DNA of 41,483 nt from DATGLE01 sp035294325 (GTDB lineage: Bacteria; Chloroflexota; Ktedonobacteria; Ktedonobacterales; Ktedonobacteraceae), in NCBI GenBank assembly GCA_035294325.1, contig DATGLE010000159.1, forward strand, positions 1 to 41,483, written 5' to 3'. This document shows positions 1-8,391 of this stretch, piece by piece; positions within the stretch are counted from its first letter, which is position 1, and each line of letters begins with the position of its first letter. Position numbers and translations under genes: made by a program. The notes beneath the pieces are model-generated. The model worked only from the letters and a program-made list of their open reading frames with translations, made no database searches and was not told where the DNA came from.

Positions 1-890
1 GAGCCGTGCGTCTGATCCGTGACCTGATCGACGAAAATGAGCATGCCGCCTGGCCTGAGCGTTTGCACGACTCTCGTTAATACGGCCTGGTTGACCTCTG
101 GCCGCAGCAGGTGGGCGATGTGAAAGTAGAGCGCAACGTCAAAAGGCTCTCGGAAGAGTGTCGTAAAGTCATCCTGCACAATATCGCCACAGACAAAACT
201 CATACGCTCCTCCAGGCCGAGCCGCTTCGCCGTGAGCATGCCCGCCTCGATGCCCGATTGCATATCCAGAATCGTTGCGTGCAGCAGCGGATATTTGCGA
301 CAGAAGAGCGCGCTGTAGCCAGCGTGCGAGCCGCCAACATCGAGCAGGCGCGTCGCGCCGCCCGGCACACGCACACGATTGACGATCTCGCCACCGAGCG
401 CGGTAGCCAGGGCAGCCAGGCCCGCGTAGTGACGGGCCAGCAGCTTCTGCATCTCCGGCGCGTTCGCGTCTTCAGCGTAGGGCATACGCATGGCCTGGCT
501 GTTGGTGCGTACTACCTGTGGCAGATGATCCCAGATAGCAACGATATCAGGACTATGTATGATATAGGGCGCGATATTCACCGCTGATGCGCTGGTGAGC
601 CAGCGCTGCGCCATGCGGCTATTGCGATACAGACCATTACGGCATTGCAGATAGCCAGATGAGACGAGCAGTTGGAGCAGCAGAAGCAATCCCTGCGGAT
701 TACATTCGAGCTTTTCGGCCAGCGCTTGTAGAGGCAGGGGACGCTTACTCAGCGCGTCGAAGACGCCCAGTTCGCAGGCCGTAACAAGCACCCTGGCGAT
801 GCCTGCTGCCAGAGGCGTATCAAAGAGCGGCACGGGCAAAATATTGAGGCGTGCCAGCAGCTTTTCGAGAGGAGTGAGTTGTAGCGGCAT
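1..890 (-). CDS. SAM-dependent O-methyltransferase, 3' end outside window
   Basis: Reading frame on the minus strand from an ATG at 890-888, open for 296 codons and running off the window at position 1, so the C-terminus is missing. The first ~100 residues look like the winged-helix dimerisation domain of Methyltransf_2 enzymes (ELGVFDALS, then LQALAEKLECNPQGL). The SAM-binding motif LLDVGGSHAGYSALF follows, then GDIVQDDF and FHIAHLLRPE...LRPGGMLIFVDQ, which is typical of acetylserotonin/hydroxyneurosporene-type O-methyltransferases. Its ATG overlaps the UbiA stop codon by one base (TAATG), so translation is probably coupled. Pairing with a UbiA prenyltransferase suggests methylation of a prenylated quinone or aromatic product; the substrate is inferred, not shown. 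Confidence 0.85.
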   Translation of the reverse strand, partial: MPLQLTPLEKLLARLNILPVPLFDTPLAAGIARVLVTACELGVFDALSKRPLPLQALAEKLECNPQGLLLLLQLLVSSGYLQCRNGLYRNSRMAQRWLTSASAVNIAPYIIHSPDIVAIWDHLPQVVRTNSQAMRMPYAEDANAPEMQKLLARHYAGLAALATALGGEIVNRVRVPGGATRLLDVGGSHAGYSALFCRKYPLLHATILDMQSGIEAGMLTAKRLGLEERMSFVCGDIVQDDFTTLFREPFDVALYFHIAHLLRPEVNQAVLTRVVQTLRPGGMLIFVDQVTDQTHG

Positions 891-1768
891 TAAAGTAGCG
901 CTCCTGTCAGCCAACCGGCGGCGAGTACCAGGCACGTCGCCGCAACGAGATAAAAGTACAGCTTGCGCGCTCGCAAAGGCCGCTCAGGACCGAAGTACAG
1001 CAGCATGGCGATGAGCGCGAGGCAGCCAACGAGCAGCGCCGGCGCGACGATCCAGATACGCGCAGGGACGAGCAGCGTTACAGTTAGCGTTCCGATCAGT
1101 ACCATGCTCAGAAAGATGAGCAGCGGGCAGACGATCAACGAGCGTTTCAGGCCAAGCGCGACGGCCAGCGTGCGAACGCTGCTAGCCGCGTCTTCCTCCA
1201 GATCGGGCAGCGAGTTCGCTAAATTCAGGGCAACGCCCAGCAGGGCGGCCACCGGCACCAGCCAGAACACAAGCGAAATGACGTGCCCCACACCGGCAAA
1301 GGCGTAGACGGGGATGAGCGGGATCGCCAGCGCGAAGACAATCCCGCTGAACGGCGTCGCCTTCAATCCCAGGTTATAACCCTGACCAAAGGCGAGATAG
1401 AGCAGCGAGATAAGCAGCGCCAGCGGGTTGAGCGGCAGCAATAGCAGTATCATGACCGGGATCAACAGAAGGCCGGCGATGAGCGCTTCACGCGGGCGCA
1501 CCATTCCCAGAGGAATCGGTTTGCGCTTCTTGCTGGCAGCGTCCTGCCGGCGATCACAGTAATCATTGAGGATAGCAATAGAGAGCTGCATGGCAAGATG
1601 CGCCGCGACGAGCAGCGCAATAATACCCGGGACAAGATGCGGCCACGCGGCCAGCAGCGCCAGCATGAAGATCGCAACCGTGTGCAGGAGGACGGGGCCG
1701 GGATGGCACAGCAGGAAGAAACCACGTAGAATTTCAGTGGGGCGGCGTTTTCTGGCAAACTCCATCAC
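890..1768 (-). CDS. UbiA-family prenyltransferase (membrane)
   Basis: 292 residues, highly hydrophobic, about eight or nine membrane segments. The first Asp-rich motif of the UbiA family is intact at residues 68-76 (N-D-x-x-D-x-x-x-D, read as NDYCDRRQD), followed by a KKRKPIP stretch. The second Asp-rich motif is near residues 189-193 (DLEED, then SVRTLA). These bind the Mg-diphosphate of the polyprenyl donor, which is transferred to an aromatic acceptor. Start is GTG at 1768 followed directly by ATG; a GGGGG run sits about 7 nt upstream of the GTG. It lies 70 nt after the anti-sigma gene on the same strand and is coupled to the methyltransferase. It could be MenA/UbiA-like or a chlorophyll/heme-O-type relative; I cannot name the acceptor. 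Confidence 0.85.
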   Translation of the reverse strand: MMEFARKRRPTEILRGFFLLCHPGPVLLHTVAIFMLALLAAWPHLVPGIIALLVAAHLAMQLSIAILNDYCDRRQDAASKKRKPIPLGMVRPREALIAGLLLIPVMILLLLPLNPLALLISLLYLAFGQGYNLGLKATPFSGIVFALAIPLIPVYAFAGVGHVISLVFWLVPVAALLGVALNLANSLPDLEEDAASSVRTLAVALGLKRSLIVCPLLIFLSMVLIGTLTVTLLVPARIWIVAPALLVGCLALIAMLLYFGPERPLRARKLYFYLVAATCLVLAAGWLTGALL

Positions 1769-1838
1769 TCCATATACCCCCGTTTGCAGTTACCTTAACC
1801 CTGTGCGCACAACCATTGGTGCCCCGACTACTTCACTA

Positions 1839-2435
1839 TCACCAGACGGGCAGGCGATCCAGCATAGCTTTGAGCCATTGCGAACGCACCTCATTGCCAG
1901 CAAGCGCCAGCGTAATCCATACTCCCAGAACGGTGCCCAGCACCCAGAAGACCAGCATCAGCGTTCCGCTATTCATGCCCAGAATGATATGCCGGAGGCT
2001 GAGGAAGAGTATGGAGAAGATATCGTGCCCATCGGTAAGGGGCAGAGATTCACGCACAGACGGCTGTCCCAGCAGCACTCCCAGAGTGGTGATTGTCGCG
2101 AGCAGCCCGGCGGCCAGCAGCTCCGCCAGCGATGGGCGAAAAAGCATAGACGCAAATTCCCTGACGGTTGTAGATTCCCTGGCTGCCTTCGCGGGAACCT
2201 CCTCGGCTCGCTGAGTACTCAGGGCAACACGACGCATAATATTCTCTGTGAGGTCGGCAGGTTCGGCCACAGATTCCATATTCTGCAAGGCGCCCTCGAT
2301 GGTTTCGAGCAGGAATAGTTCCTCGCGGCAAGCCTTACAGGTGGCGAGATGCGCTTCCAGTGTACGAACCTGGTCGAGTGTAAGCTGTTTATCGATATAC
2401 AGTTGTAGCTGCTGGACGGCTTTAGCACAACGCAT
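1839..2435 (-). CDS. Zinc-finger anti-sigma factor, membrane-anchored
   Basis: 198 residues. The N-terminus carries a ZAS-type zinc-binding anti-sigma domain: C3, then H29-x3-C33-x2-C36 (HLATCKAC). A linker (about 40-100) is followed by hydrophobic segments near 100-125 and a clear membrane helix near 160-180 (LMLVFWVLGTVLGVW). Family knowledge: such proteins hold a partner ECF sigma factor inactive at the membrane until a signal triggers proteolysis or zinc/redox change. The ATG lies three bases after the sigma factor stop codon (TAA-ATC-ATG arrangement), so the two are co-translated and almost certainly partners. Confidence 0.9.
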   Translation of the reverse strand: MRCAKAVQQLQLYIDKQLTLDQVRTLEAHLATCKACREELFLLETIEGALQNMESVAEPADLTENIMRRVALSTQRAEEVPAKAARESTTVREFASMLFRPSLAELLAAGLLATITTLGVLLGQPSVRESLPLTDGHDIFSILFLSLRHIILGMNSGTLMLVFWVLGTVLGVWITLALAGNEVRSQWLKAMLDRLPVW

Positions 2436-2438
2436 GAT

Positions 2439-3074
2439 TTAACCTCTCGTTCTCCACTCGTGCTCAAACGCCATGAGACGTTCTTTGAGTAAATTGCGAG
2501 CGCGAAATAAATGTGTTTTAATAGTACCGATAGGTAATGTCAGTATTTCAGCCATCTCCTCGTAGGTCATTTCCTGTAGATGCCGTAATACCAGTACAAT
2601 CCGATATTTCGCGGGCAACATCGAGAGGTGTTCACGCACAAGGGCCTGGCGTTCGCGCATTTCCTGTTCGGCATCGTCATGGCTTTCCGTGTTGATATGA
2701 TCCGCCTGTAACGCTACCTGCAGCGCCCTGTCTCGCTTGCGCTGCTCCAATTGTTTCAAACAACAGTTGTAGGCGATACGATAGAGCCAGGTAGAGAATC
2801 GGGCATCGCCGCGAAAAGTGGATAAGCCCTGCCATGCCGCGAGAAAGGTTTCCTGAGTGACCTCGTTCGCCTCTTCATACTGCTGGAGCATACGATAGAC
2901 CAGGTTAAAAACACGGCGCTGATGGCGTTGTACCAAGAGAGCGAAGGCGTCCTGATCGCCAGCCTGGGAGGCAGTAACGAGCGCGGTATCATCCTGCTCT
3001 GCGCGGGTAGAGGCGCCGATATTCGGAATAGGCACGCTTATGCTTTGCGGCGGTTGCAACAGGTACTCACTCAT
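2439..3074 (-). CDS. ECF-type RNA polymerase sigma factor
   Basis: 211 residues. Sigma-70 region 2 spans about 40-105 (FALLVQRHQRRVFNLVYRM, EVTQETFLAAWQGL, FSTWLYRIAYNCCL). Region 4 spans about 145-200 (LPAKYRIVLVLRHL, MTYEEMAEILTLPIGTIKTHLFRARNLLKERL) with an intact helix-turn-helix. The first ~28 residues are a low-complexity extension. This is the extracytoplasmic-function architecture without region 3. It is transcribed with its anti-sigma gene, followed by the UbiA and methyltransferase genes, which may be part of the regulon. The 5' region holds an inverted repeat (3107-3135) that may be its own control site. The exact ECF subgroup cannot be told by eye. Confidence 0.95.
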   Translation of the reverse strand: MSEYLLQPPQSISVPIPNIGASTRAEQDDTALVTASQAGDQDAFALLVQRHQRRVFNLVYRMLQQYEEANEVTQETFLAAWQGLSTFRGDARFSTWLYRIAYNCCLKQLEQRKRDRALQVALQADHINTESHDDAEQEMRERQALVREHLSMLPAKYRIVLVLRHLQEMTYEEMAEILTLPIGTIKTHLFRARNLLKERLMAFEHEWRTRG

Positions 3075-3106
3075 GGTCTTTAATATTGAGAGGGTAGATC
3101 ATGGAA

Positions 3107-3135
3107 GAATGTTTCACGTATCGGACGAAACATTC
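3107..3135. promoter_or_regulatory. Inverted repeat in sigma-factor upstream region
   Basis: GAATGTTTC at 3107-3115 and its exact reverse complement GAAACATTC at 3127-3135, with an 11-nt spacer. It lies 33 nt upstream of the ECF sigma factor start (minus strand) and 58 nt upstream of the next plus-strand gene. Each arm contains GAAAC, which resembles the -35 core of many ECF promoters, so divergent autoregulated promoters or a repressor operator are both possible. No function is shown. Confidence 0.4.
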
Positions 3136-3192
3136 CCCTGGCTATGGATATCTTACCATACAATGGCTGTAACGATAAAGAGGTTCGTTTGA

Positions 3193-3627
3193 ATGGTTGC
3201 AGTATTGCTTGGCTGGCTGCTGGCCCTGGCGATCTTTCTTGGCTTCATCGTGCTGTTACGCTTTCTGTACCACAGAGAGCGCATGGCGCTGATTACACAT
3301 GGCATCAATCCTGATAGCCTGCGCAAATCAAGGCGCAGCAATGTGTTGCTGCGCGCGGGCTTGATTACGATGATGGTCGGTGTGGCGCTCACTATCGGCC
3401 TCTATCCTATTGGCTTTATCCTGCCGCCCATATACACGGCCACGCCATTCCATCTCGGGCCGTGGCTGCTGCCCGGGCTGATCCCGCTGGCCGTGGGTGC
3501 GGCGCTCACTTTCAGCTACTATCTGGAGAGCGCCCAGGCGTCCGGCACCACTTCACAGCCCTCTCAGGAGGAGCCAAAGGTTATCCCGCTCAATGAGCGC
3601 CGGCAGCGCGAGGAGCAGTCCCGGTAG
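3193..3627 (+). CDS. Small membrane protein, DUF6249-like
   Basis: 144 residues with three predicted membrane helices, near 2-25 (VLLGWLLALAIFLGFIVLLR), 52-75 (AGLITMMVGVALTIGLYPIGF) and 88-108 (GPWLLPGLIPLAVGAALTFSYY). Between helix 1 and 2 is a basic loop (YHRERMALITHGINPDSLRKSRR) resembling the cytosolic loop of DUF6249 membrane proteins that often lie near ECF sigma/anti-sigma genes. The tail is hydrophilic. ATG at 3193 has AGAGG about 9 nt upstream. It is divergent from the sigma factor and is followed 20 nt later by the DUF1275 gene, so the two may form an operon. Function unknown. Confidence 0.7.
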   Translation: MVAVLLGWLLALAIFLGFIVLLRFLYHRERMALITHGINPDSLRKSRRSNVLLRAGLITMMVGVALTIGLYPIGFILPPIYTATPFHLGPWLLPGLIPLAVGAALTFSYYLESAQASGTTSQPSQEEPKVIPLNERRQREEQSR

Positions 3628-3647
3628 AAAATGTGGTTGGAGTCGAG

Positions 3648-4454
3648 ATGGAACAAAAGAGCGATAGTGAGGCAGCGAGCGGCGGGAAACGACCCTGGAA
3701 TGTACCGACAGTCACCGAAGATATCATGCTCCTCATCCTGGCGTGGGCCGCCGGCAGCGTTGACGCGATCAACTACCTGGGCCTCGGTCACGTCTTTACC
3801 GCGAATATGACTGGCAATACCGTGTTTCTCGCCATCTCGCTTGGGGAAGGGCAAGTACTGGCAGCATCCAGGTCGGTTGCCTCCCTGATCGGCTTCTGTC
3901 TCGGCGCCGCCCTGGGTACCGAGGTTATCTGGCGAGGCCGCAAGCGACTCGGCACGCCTGGCTGGTCGCCAGTAATCACCCGCGCTATTGCCCTGGAAGG
4001 AGTCATCCTTGCCCTCTTCGCTACTGGCTGGTATATTGCCGGGGCCAGGCCCGACTTCCTCGCGGTACATGTTCTGATCGTGCTCTCGGCGCTGGCAATG
4101 GGCATACAGAGCGCCGCTATACTACGCATCGGCGTTACGGGGGTTGCGACAACCTATATCACTGGCACGATAACGAGTCTGATGATCGGTTTTGTCGGCT
4201 GGCTCCTCCCGGCAGTCGAATCGTCGGTCACGCAATCGCCGGAAGAGGCCACACCACATGTGCCGCCAGGAGTGGAGCACCGCGTCAAGCTGCAAGCGTC
4301 GGTGTTACTCATCTACGGTCTTGGAGCGGTCGCCGGCGGCATTGTGGAGATCCGCTGGCATACCTTCGCGATCCTGCTCCCGCTTGTTGCGGTTGTGATC
4401 GTGGCCGTCAACGCGGTGATCCGCCACCGGGAGCATAAGAGCCTCAATCCCTGA
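3648..4454 (+). CDS. YoaK/DUF1275 family membrane protein
   Basis: 268 residues from ATG 3648. The DUF1275 hallmark GHVFTANMTGNTVFL lies in the first third, after AWAAGSVDAINYLGLG, and six membrane segments follow. I chose ATG 3648 because a GGAG sits 5 nt upstream (3639-3642); an in-frame GTG at 3633 would add five residues but has no ribosome site. A soluble insert at about 190-215 (VTQSPEEATPHVPPGVEHR) lies between helices. Family members (E. coli YoaK) are inner-membrane proteins of unknown function. Twenty bases separate it from the preceding small membrane protein gene. Confidence 0.9.
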   Translation: MEQKSDSEAASGGKRPWNVPTVTEDIMLLILAWAAGSVDAINYLGLGHVFTANMTGNTVFLAISLGEGQVLAASRSVASLIGFCLGAALGTEVIWRGRKRLGTPGWSPVITRAIALEGVILALFATGWYIAGARPDFLAVHVLIVLSALAMGIQSAAILRIGVTGVATTYITGTITSLMIGFVGWLLPAVESSVTQSPEEATPHVPPGVEHRVKLQASVLLIYGLGAVAGGIVEIRWHTFAILLPLVAVVIVAVNAVIRHREHKSLNP

Positions 4455-4726
4455 CGCCTCTCCTCAGCGCGGCGTAACGTTCAGGTCATTGTAAGGTCCG
4501 CCGATTTGACTGCAAGTTGACTATCAGGCGCAGGCACGATAATCAGTCTGATCTTACTTAACCTGACGCGTCTGTTTTTGTGCGCCCGGGGTGCACCTTA
4601 TGATACAGGAGCCTGCGGGGCGAGCATCCGCAGACTCCCACACCATGGCGAACCGCGCAGCGGCGAGCGTTCATGAATACCTGCACATAGTGGTATTTAG
4701 CTTATTTCAGGAATAGTAAATCTTTT
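4455..4726. other. Intergenic region upstream of the ccm locus
   Basis: No gene seen. It contains a direct repeat of TTGACT (4506-4511 and 4517-4522). The second copy is followed after 15 nt by GATAAT (4538-4543), a possible but short-spaced promoter for the cytochrome c maturation operon. A small hairpin (CTGCGG...CCGCAG) lies near 4613-4635. The start of the first ccm gene has only a distant AGGA about 14 nt upstream. Confidence 0.3.
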
Positions 4727-5386
4727 ATGGGTACACGCGAGATACTGCCTGACAGAACTGAGACGCTGGCACCGGGGCCGGAGCCGACCGCCGTCAAAAA
4801 AAATTCGCGCAAGCGTAGCATCACGATTTTTGCTGTTGTGAGCGTCTTAAATGCTGGCTTGCTTGTGCTGCTCTGGACGCAGTTGTTGACGCCGGCGCAC
4901 AACCAGAATCAGCTTGATAGTACCGGCGGCAACCCCACTACGGGCGACATCAACAGTCCGCTGATTGGTAAGACGGCGCCCGACTTCACGCTGCCAGTTC
5001 TCAGCGGCGGGAATGGCAAGATCCATCTCGCGGACTTCAAAGGGAGGCCCGTGATTCTGAACTTCTGGGCATCGTGGTGCGATCCCTGCAATCAGGAGGC
5101 GCCATTCCTGGCAAAAGCCTGGCCGAAGCTGCGCTCGCAGGGCGTTGTTTTTATCGGCATCGATGGCTCGGAGAAGTCCAGCGCGGCGCTGAGCTTCATT
5201 CACAAATACGGCATCCCTTATCTTAATGTGCAGGATACGCTGGATGGCGCGACAGCGATCAACTATGGCGTCACCGGCTTTCCTGAGACGGTTTTCATTA
5301 ACAAAGAAGGCGTTGTCGTCGCCAAATGGATCTACCCACTGACATCTCAAGGATTAAAGCTTGAAATGGCGAAGATGATGCGCTAA
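4727..5386 (+). CDS. Thiol-disulfide oxidoreductase, CcmG/ResA/TlpA-like
   Basis: 219 residues. A cytosolic N-terminus of ~35 residues and one signal-anchor helix (about 36-55, ITIFAVVSVLNAGLLVLLW) precede an extracytoplasmic thioredoxin fold. The active site is C118-D-P-C121 in NFWASWCDPCNQEAPF; the cis-Pro loop is in GVTGFPETVFI. Family role: keeps the apocytochrome c CXXCH thiols (or CcmH) reduced for heme attachment. It is the first gene of the cytochrome c maturation cluster and fills the CcmG position. By sequence it is between ResA and CcmG, so I give no symbol. The ribosome site is weak (AGGA 14 nt upstream). Confidence 0.88.
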   Translation: MGTREILPDRTETLAPGPEPTAVKKNSRKRSITIFAVVSVLNAGLLVLLWTQLLTPAHNQNQLDSTGGNPTTGDINSPLIGKTAPDFTLPVLSGGNGKIHLADFKGRPVILNFWASWCDPCNQEAPFLAKAWPKLRSQGVVFIGIDGSEKSSAALSFIHKYGIPYLNVQDTLDGATAINYGVTGFPETVFINKEGVVVAKWIYPLTSQGLKLEMAKMMR

Positions 5387-5412
5387 ATCTCGTATCAGAG
5401 GCGGCGAGCGCA

Positions 5413-5880
5413 ATGGATGTAATACTGGCGGTGCGCCTGGTTGCGCGGGCGGTCCATACTATCGCGGCGGCGGCCTGGGTGGGCGGAAGCATTATGTATC
5501 TCGTCGCTGTGGCGCCGGCCCTGCGCAGTGGCGGTCCAGCGCCCGCCGTCGCGGCCCAGATTGCGGCGCTGTTCAGGCGCATGGTCAATGTCTGTGTGGG
5601 TGCGCTGCTGTTGAGCGGCGGCTACCTGATCTTTGATCGCCTGACGCAGACGACGCTGGGGCTGTCCTATGTGATCGTGCTGGCGATCAAGGTTGCCAGC
5701 GCCATCGGTATGTTTGTGCTGGCAATCTACCTGGGACAGAGCAATGTACGGCGGCTGGCAAAGCGGTCAACGCGCATCTCTAAAGCGGCACCGCAGCTCA
5801 TGCTGACCCTGGGCATATTCGTATTCGTACTGGGCGCGCTGCTCAATATTCTCTTCGAGGCAAGCGTCGCGCCCCGCTAA
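5413..5880 (+). CDS. CopD-like small integral membrane protein
   Basis: 155 residues with four hydrophobic helices. The N-terminal AVHTIAAAAWVGGSIMYLVAVAPAL matches the pattern of CopD-domain proteins (His in helix 1, WxGG, then a pro-rich end of helix), and a basic loop (GQSNVRRLAKRSTR) precedes helix 4. CopD relatives take part in copper uptake or bind heme/copper in the membrane. It lies between the ccmG-like and ccmE genes with short gaps (26 and 13 nt), so a role linked to cytochrome c or copper oxidase assembly is likely but inferred. Confidence 0.65.
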   Translation: MDVILAVRLVARAVHTIAAAAWVGGSIMYLVAVAPALRSGGPAPAVAAQIAALFRRMVNVCVGALLLSGGYLIFDRLTQTTLGLSYVIVLAIKVASAIGMFVLAIYLGQSNVRRLAKRSTRISKAAPQLMLTLGIFVFVLGALLNILFEASVAPR

Positions 5881-5893
5881 TGGAGGTTATGTT

Positions 5894-6352
5894 GTGCAGT
5901 CTGCTGTGACTGTAAAAAGCGATGAACCAGAGGTGGTCCCGCCACATAAGCGGCGGCTGCCGTTGAGCTTCATCCTCGCCGGAATCGCTATTCTCGGCGC
6001 GGTAATCTATCTCGTTTACGCGAACACGCAGACGAACGCCGTCTATTATATGACCGTCTCCGAATTGAAGCACTGCACCATCTGCACAACGCAGGCGGTG
6101 CGCGTCGCTGGCGTTGTGCAGGCAGGCTCAATCGTGCGTAACGACCAGAGCGATTCAATCAGGTTTGTGATTAACGATGGTCATCAGACATTGCCGGTCA
6201 CATATAGCGGCGTTGTGCCCGATATCTTTCGTCCCGGCATTCAGGTTGTTGTAGAGGGGCGCTACAGCGGGCAGGGACCATTCCAGGCACAGACGCTGCT
6301 CGCCAAATGTCCGTCGCGCTTCCAATCGGCGACGCCAGCGGCGACTCAATAG
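5894..6352 (+). CDS. ccmE: Cytochrome c maturation heme chaperone CcmE, cysteine type
   Basis: 152 residues, GTG start with TGGAGG 7 nt upstream. A basic N-terminus, one membrane anchor (about 25-42) and an OB-fold domain (YYMTVSELK, VRVAGVVQAGSIV, IRFVINDGHQTLPVTYSGVVPDIF, VVVEGRY, FQAQTLLAKC). The heme-linking site, HxxxY in proteobacterial CcmE, reads C139-P-S-R-F143 here. Cysteine-type CcmE (CxxxY) is known from archaea and Desulfovibrio; replacement of the Tyr by Phe is unusual. It receives heme from CcmABCD and passes it to CcmF/H. Its tail overlaps an upstream in-frame ATG of ccmF, which I reject as the ccmF start. Confidence 0.93.
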   Translation: MQSAVTVKSDEPEVVPPHKRRLPLSFILAGIAILGAVIYLVYANTQTNAVYYMTVSELKHCTICTTQAVRVAGVVQAGSIVRNDQSDSIRFVINDGHQTLPVTYSGVVPDIFRPGIQVVVEGRYSGQGPFQAQTLLAKCPSRFQSATPAATQ

Positions 6353-6372
6353 AGGAACGCAGGGGTAGCATT

Positions 6373-8391
6373 GTGTATTTCTCAGACTTAGGCACCATCG
6401 CTCTTATCCTTGCACTGTGTTTCGCGTTCTACGCGGTTATGGCAGCCGTAGTGGGAGCATCTCGCCAGAGGCCGGCGCTGGTCGCGAGCGCGCGCTACAG
6501 CGTGCTGGTCGTGGCCGTCTTCATGCTGCTGGCCGCTGCCGCGCTGATCCTCTCCTTTCTCACCCACGATTTCGGCGTGCGCTATGTCGCGGAACAATCC
6601 AGCCTCGCTATGCCCTGGTACTACGTCATGGCAGCGTTTTACGGCGGCCAGGAGGGATCGCTGCTCTACTGGGCGTTGATGCTCTCCGTCTTCTCGGCTA
6701 TCTTCGTACTTACGTCGCGGCGTGCTCCCGCCTGGCTCACGCCCTATATCGTAGCAACGCTGATGGCTATCGAGATATTCTTTTTGCTCATGCTCACCAC
6801 TGTCTCCAGCCCTTTCGTGCGCCTGCCCATCGCCCCGGCGGATGGCAAGGGCCTGAATCCTCTGTTGATGGACCCTGGCATGCTGGTTCATCCTCCAATG
6901 GAGCTGATGGGCTACATGAGCTTTTCGGTCCCCTACGCCTTCGCAGTCGCGGCGATGATTACGGGCCAGCTCAATAGCGACTGGCTGCGCTCGATCCGGC
7001 GCTGGACCCTGGCAGCCTGGTCGATTCAGACAACGGGCCTGATTCTGGGCGCGTGGTGGGCCTATCATGTGCTGGGCTGGGGTGGCTACTGGAACTGGGA
7101 CCCGGTGGAGAATGCGGCGCTGCTGCCCTGGCTGACGGCAACGGCTTTCCTGCATTCAACAATGGTGCAGGAGCGGCGCGGGATGCTCAAGGTCTGGAAC
7201 CTCTGCCTGGTAATGGCCTCGTTCGCGCTCTCGATCTTCGGAACCTTCGAGGTGCGCAGCGGCGTGATCAGTTCCGTGCACTCCTTCGCCTATTCCGATA
7301 TCGGCGGCTTTTTCCTGGCCTTCCTGGTCGTGATTATTGTCTTTTCGAGTACGCTCTTCGCCTGGCGCCTGCCGAAGCTGCACCCGGAGCAGGAGTTCGA
7401 TGCGGTGGTCTCGCGCGAGGGCATCTTTCTCTTCAACAATCTGTTGCTGATCGGCATTGCCTTCGCTACGTTATGGGGGACACTCTTCCCGCTGATTACC
7501 GCGACGCTCAATCGCCAGGAGATGACCGTCGGGCCGCCGTTTTATGAGCGTGTAATTGGTCCGCTGCTGGTCGTGCTGGTGCTGGCGATGGGCGTAGGTC
7601 CGCTGCTGGCCTGGCGCAGAACCTCTACAGCAGCGCTGCGGCGCAACCTGGGCGTTCCGGCCATCGTCGCAGCTATCTGTGCGGCCATTTTGCCGCTGCT
7701 CGGCATTACCAGCATCGGCGCCAATATCGGCTTTGCCGTCTGCGCCTTTACGGCCGCCGCAATCCTCTACGAACTCTGGCGCGGCACACGCGTGCGCCAT
7801 GCACACGGCGAGCCATATATTATCGCGCTCTATATGCTCTTCCAGCGCTACCGGCAGCGCTACGGCGGCTATCTTGTGCATCTCGGCTTCGTCCTGCTCA
7901 CGCTGGGTATCATCGGATCGAGCTTCTTCCAGGTCAGGCAGGACGCCACGCTCAGACCGGGGCAGGTGATGAGCGTCGGGGGCTATCAACTCAAGTATTT
8001 CGGCAATATCGATACGCAGGAGCCGGATAAAGAGACCATCACGGCACAGTTGCAGGTCTGGCATAATGGAGAATTGCAGAACTATATCTATCCTGGCCGC
8101 ACATTCTACACCAATTTTGACAACCAGCCCGCGAGCCAGATCCCGATCACGAGCTACGGGCTGACCGATCTCTACGTCTACCTGGCCGACTGGAACCAGG
8201 CGTCGCAGGCAACCATCAGCGTCTTTATCAACCCGCTGGTACCGCTGCTCTGGTATGGCGGGCTGCTGATGCTCATCGGCGGCATTACCTGCTGGTGGCC
8301 CGAACGACGGCGCAGTGTGCGCGCGACACCCGCCACCGGGCGAGCAGCCAGGCCGCGTAAAGTGCCGGCGGATAGCGAGGTGATGGCATGA
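6373..8391 (+). CDS. ccmF: Heme lyase subunit CcmF
   Basis: 672 residues from GTG 6373, which has AGGGG 7 nt upstream; an in-frame ATG at 6307 would bury 15 codons inside ccmE. Multi-spanning protein of about 14-15 helices. The tryptophan-rich WWD heme-handling motif is at about residues 236-248 (WGGYWNWDPVENA), flanked by conserved histidines (PPMELMGYM before, SGVISSVHSFAYSD after). A large extracytoplasmic C-terminal domain (FFQVRQDATLRPGQ...) precedes the last helix. Family role: takes heme from CcmE and ligates it to CXXCH cysteines together with CcmH and CcmI. It follows ccmE by 20 nt and overlaps ccmH by four bases (ATGA). Confidence 0.97.
   Translation: MYFSDLGTIALILALCFAFYAVMAAVVGASRQRPALVASARYSVLVVAVFMLLAAAALILSFLTHDFGVRYVAEQSSLAMPWYYVMAAFYGGQEGSLLYWALMLSVFSAIFVLTSRRAPAWLTPYIVATLMAIEIFFLLMLTTVSSPFVRLPIAPADGKGLNPLLMDPGMLVHPPMELMGYMSFSVPYAFAVAAMITGQLNSDWLRSIRRWTLAAWSIQTTGLILGAWWAYHVLGWGGYWNWDPVENAALLPWLTATAFLHSTMVQERRGMLKVWNLCLVMASFALSIFGTFEVRSGVISSVHSFAYSDIGGFFLAFLVVIIVFSSTLFAWRLPKLHPEQEFDAVVSREGIFLFNNLLLIGIAFATLWGTLFPLITATLNRQEMTVGPPFYERVIGPLLVVLVLAMGVGPLLAWRRTSTAALRRNLGVPAIVAAICAAILPLLGITSIGANIGFAVCAFTAAAILYELWRGTRVRHAHGEPYIIALYMLFQRYRQRYGGYLVHLGFVLLTLGIIGSSFFQVRQDATLRPGQVMSVGGYQLKYFGNIDTQEPDKETITAQLQVWHNGELQNYIYPGRTFYTNFDNQPASQIPITSYGLTDLYVYLADWNQASQATISVFINPLVPLLWYGGLLMLIGGITCWWPERRRSVRATPATGRAARPRKVPADSEVMA

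Noticed and set aside
111..587. Plus-strand frame of 158 codons near window start
   Set aside because: It is antisense to the O-methyltransferase, whose minus-strand frame has clear family motifs.
6307..6372. Earlier ATG start for ccmF inside ccmE
   Set aside because: It lies in the ccmE C-terminal codons and lacks a ribosome site; GTG 6373 has AGGGG 7 nt upstream and gives the family length.
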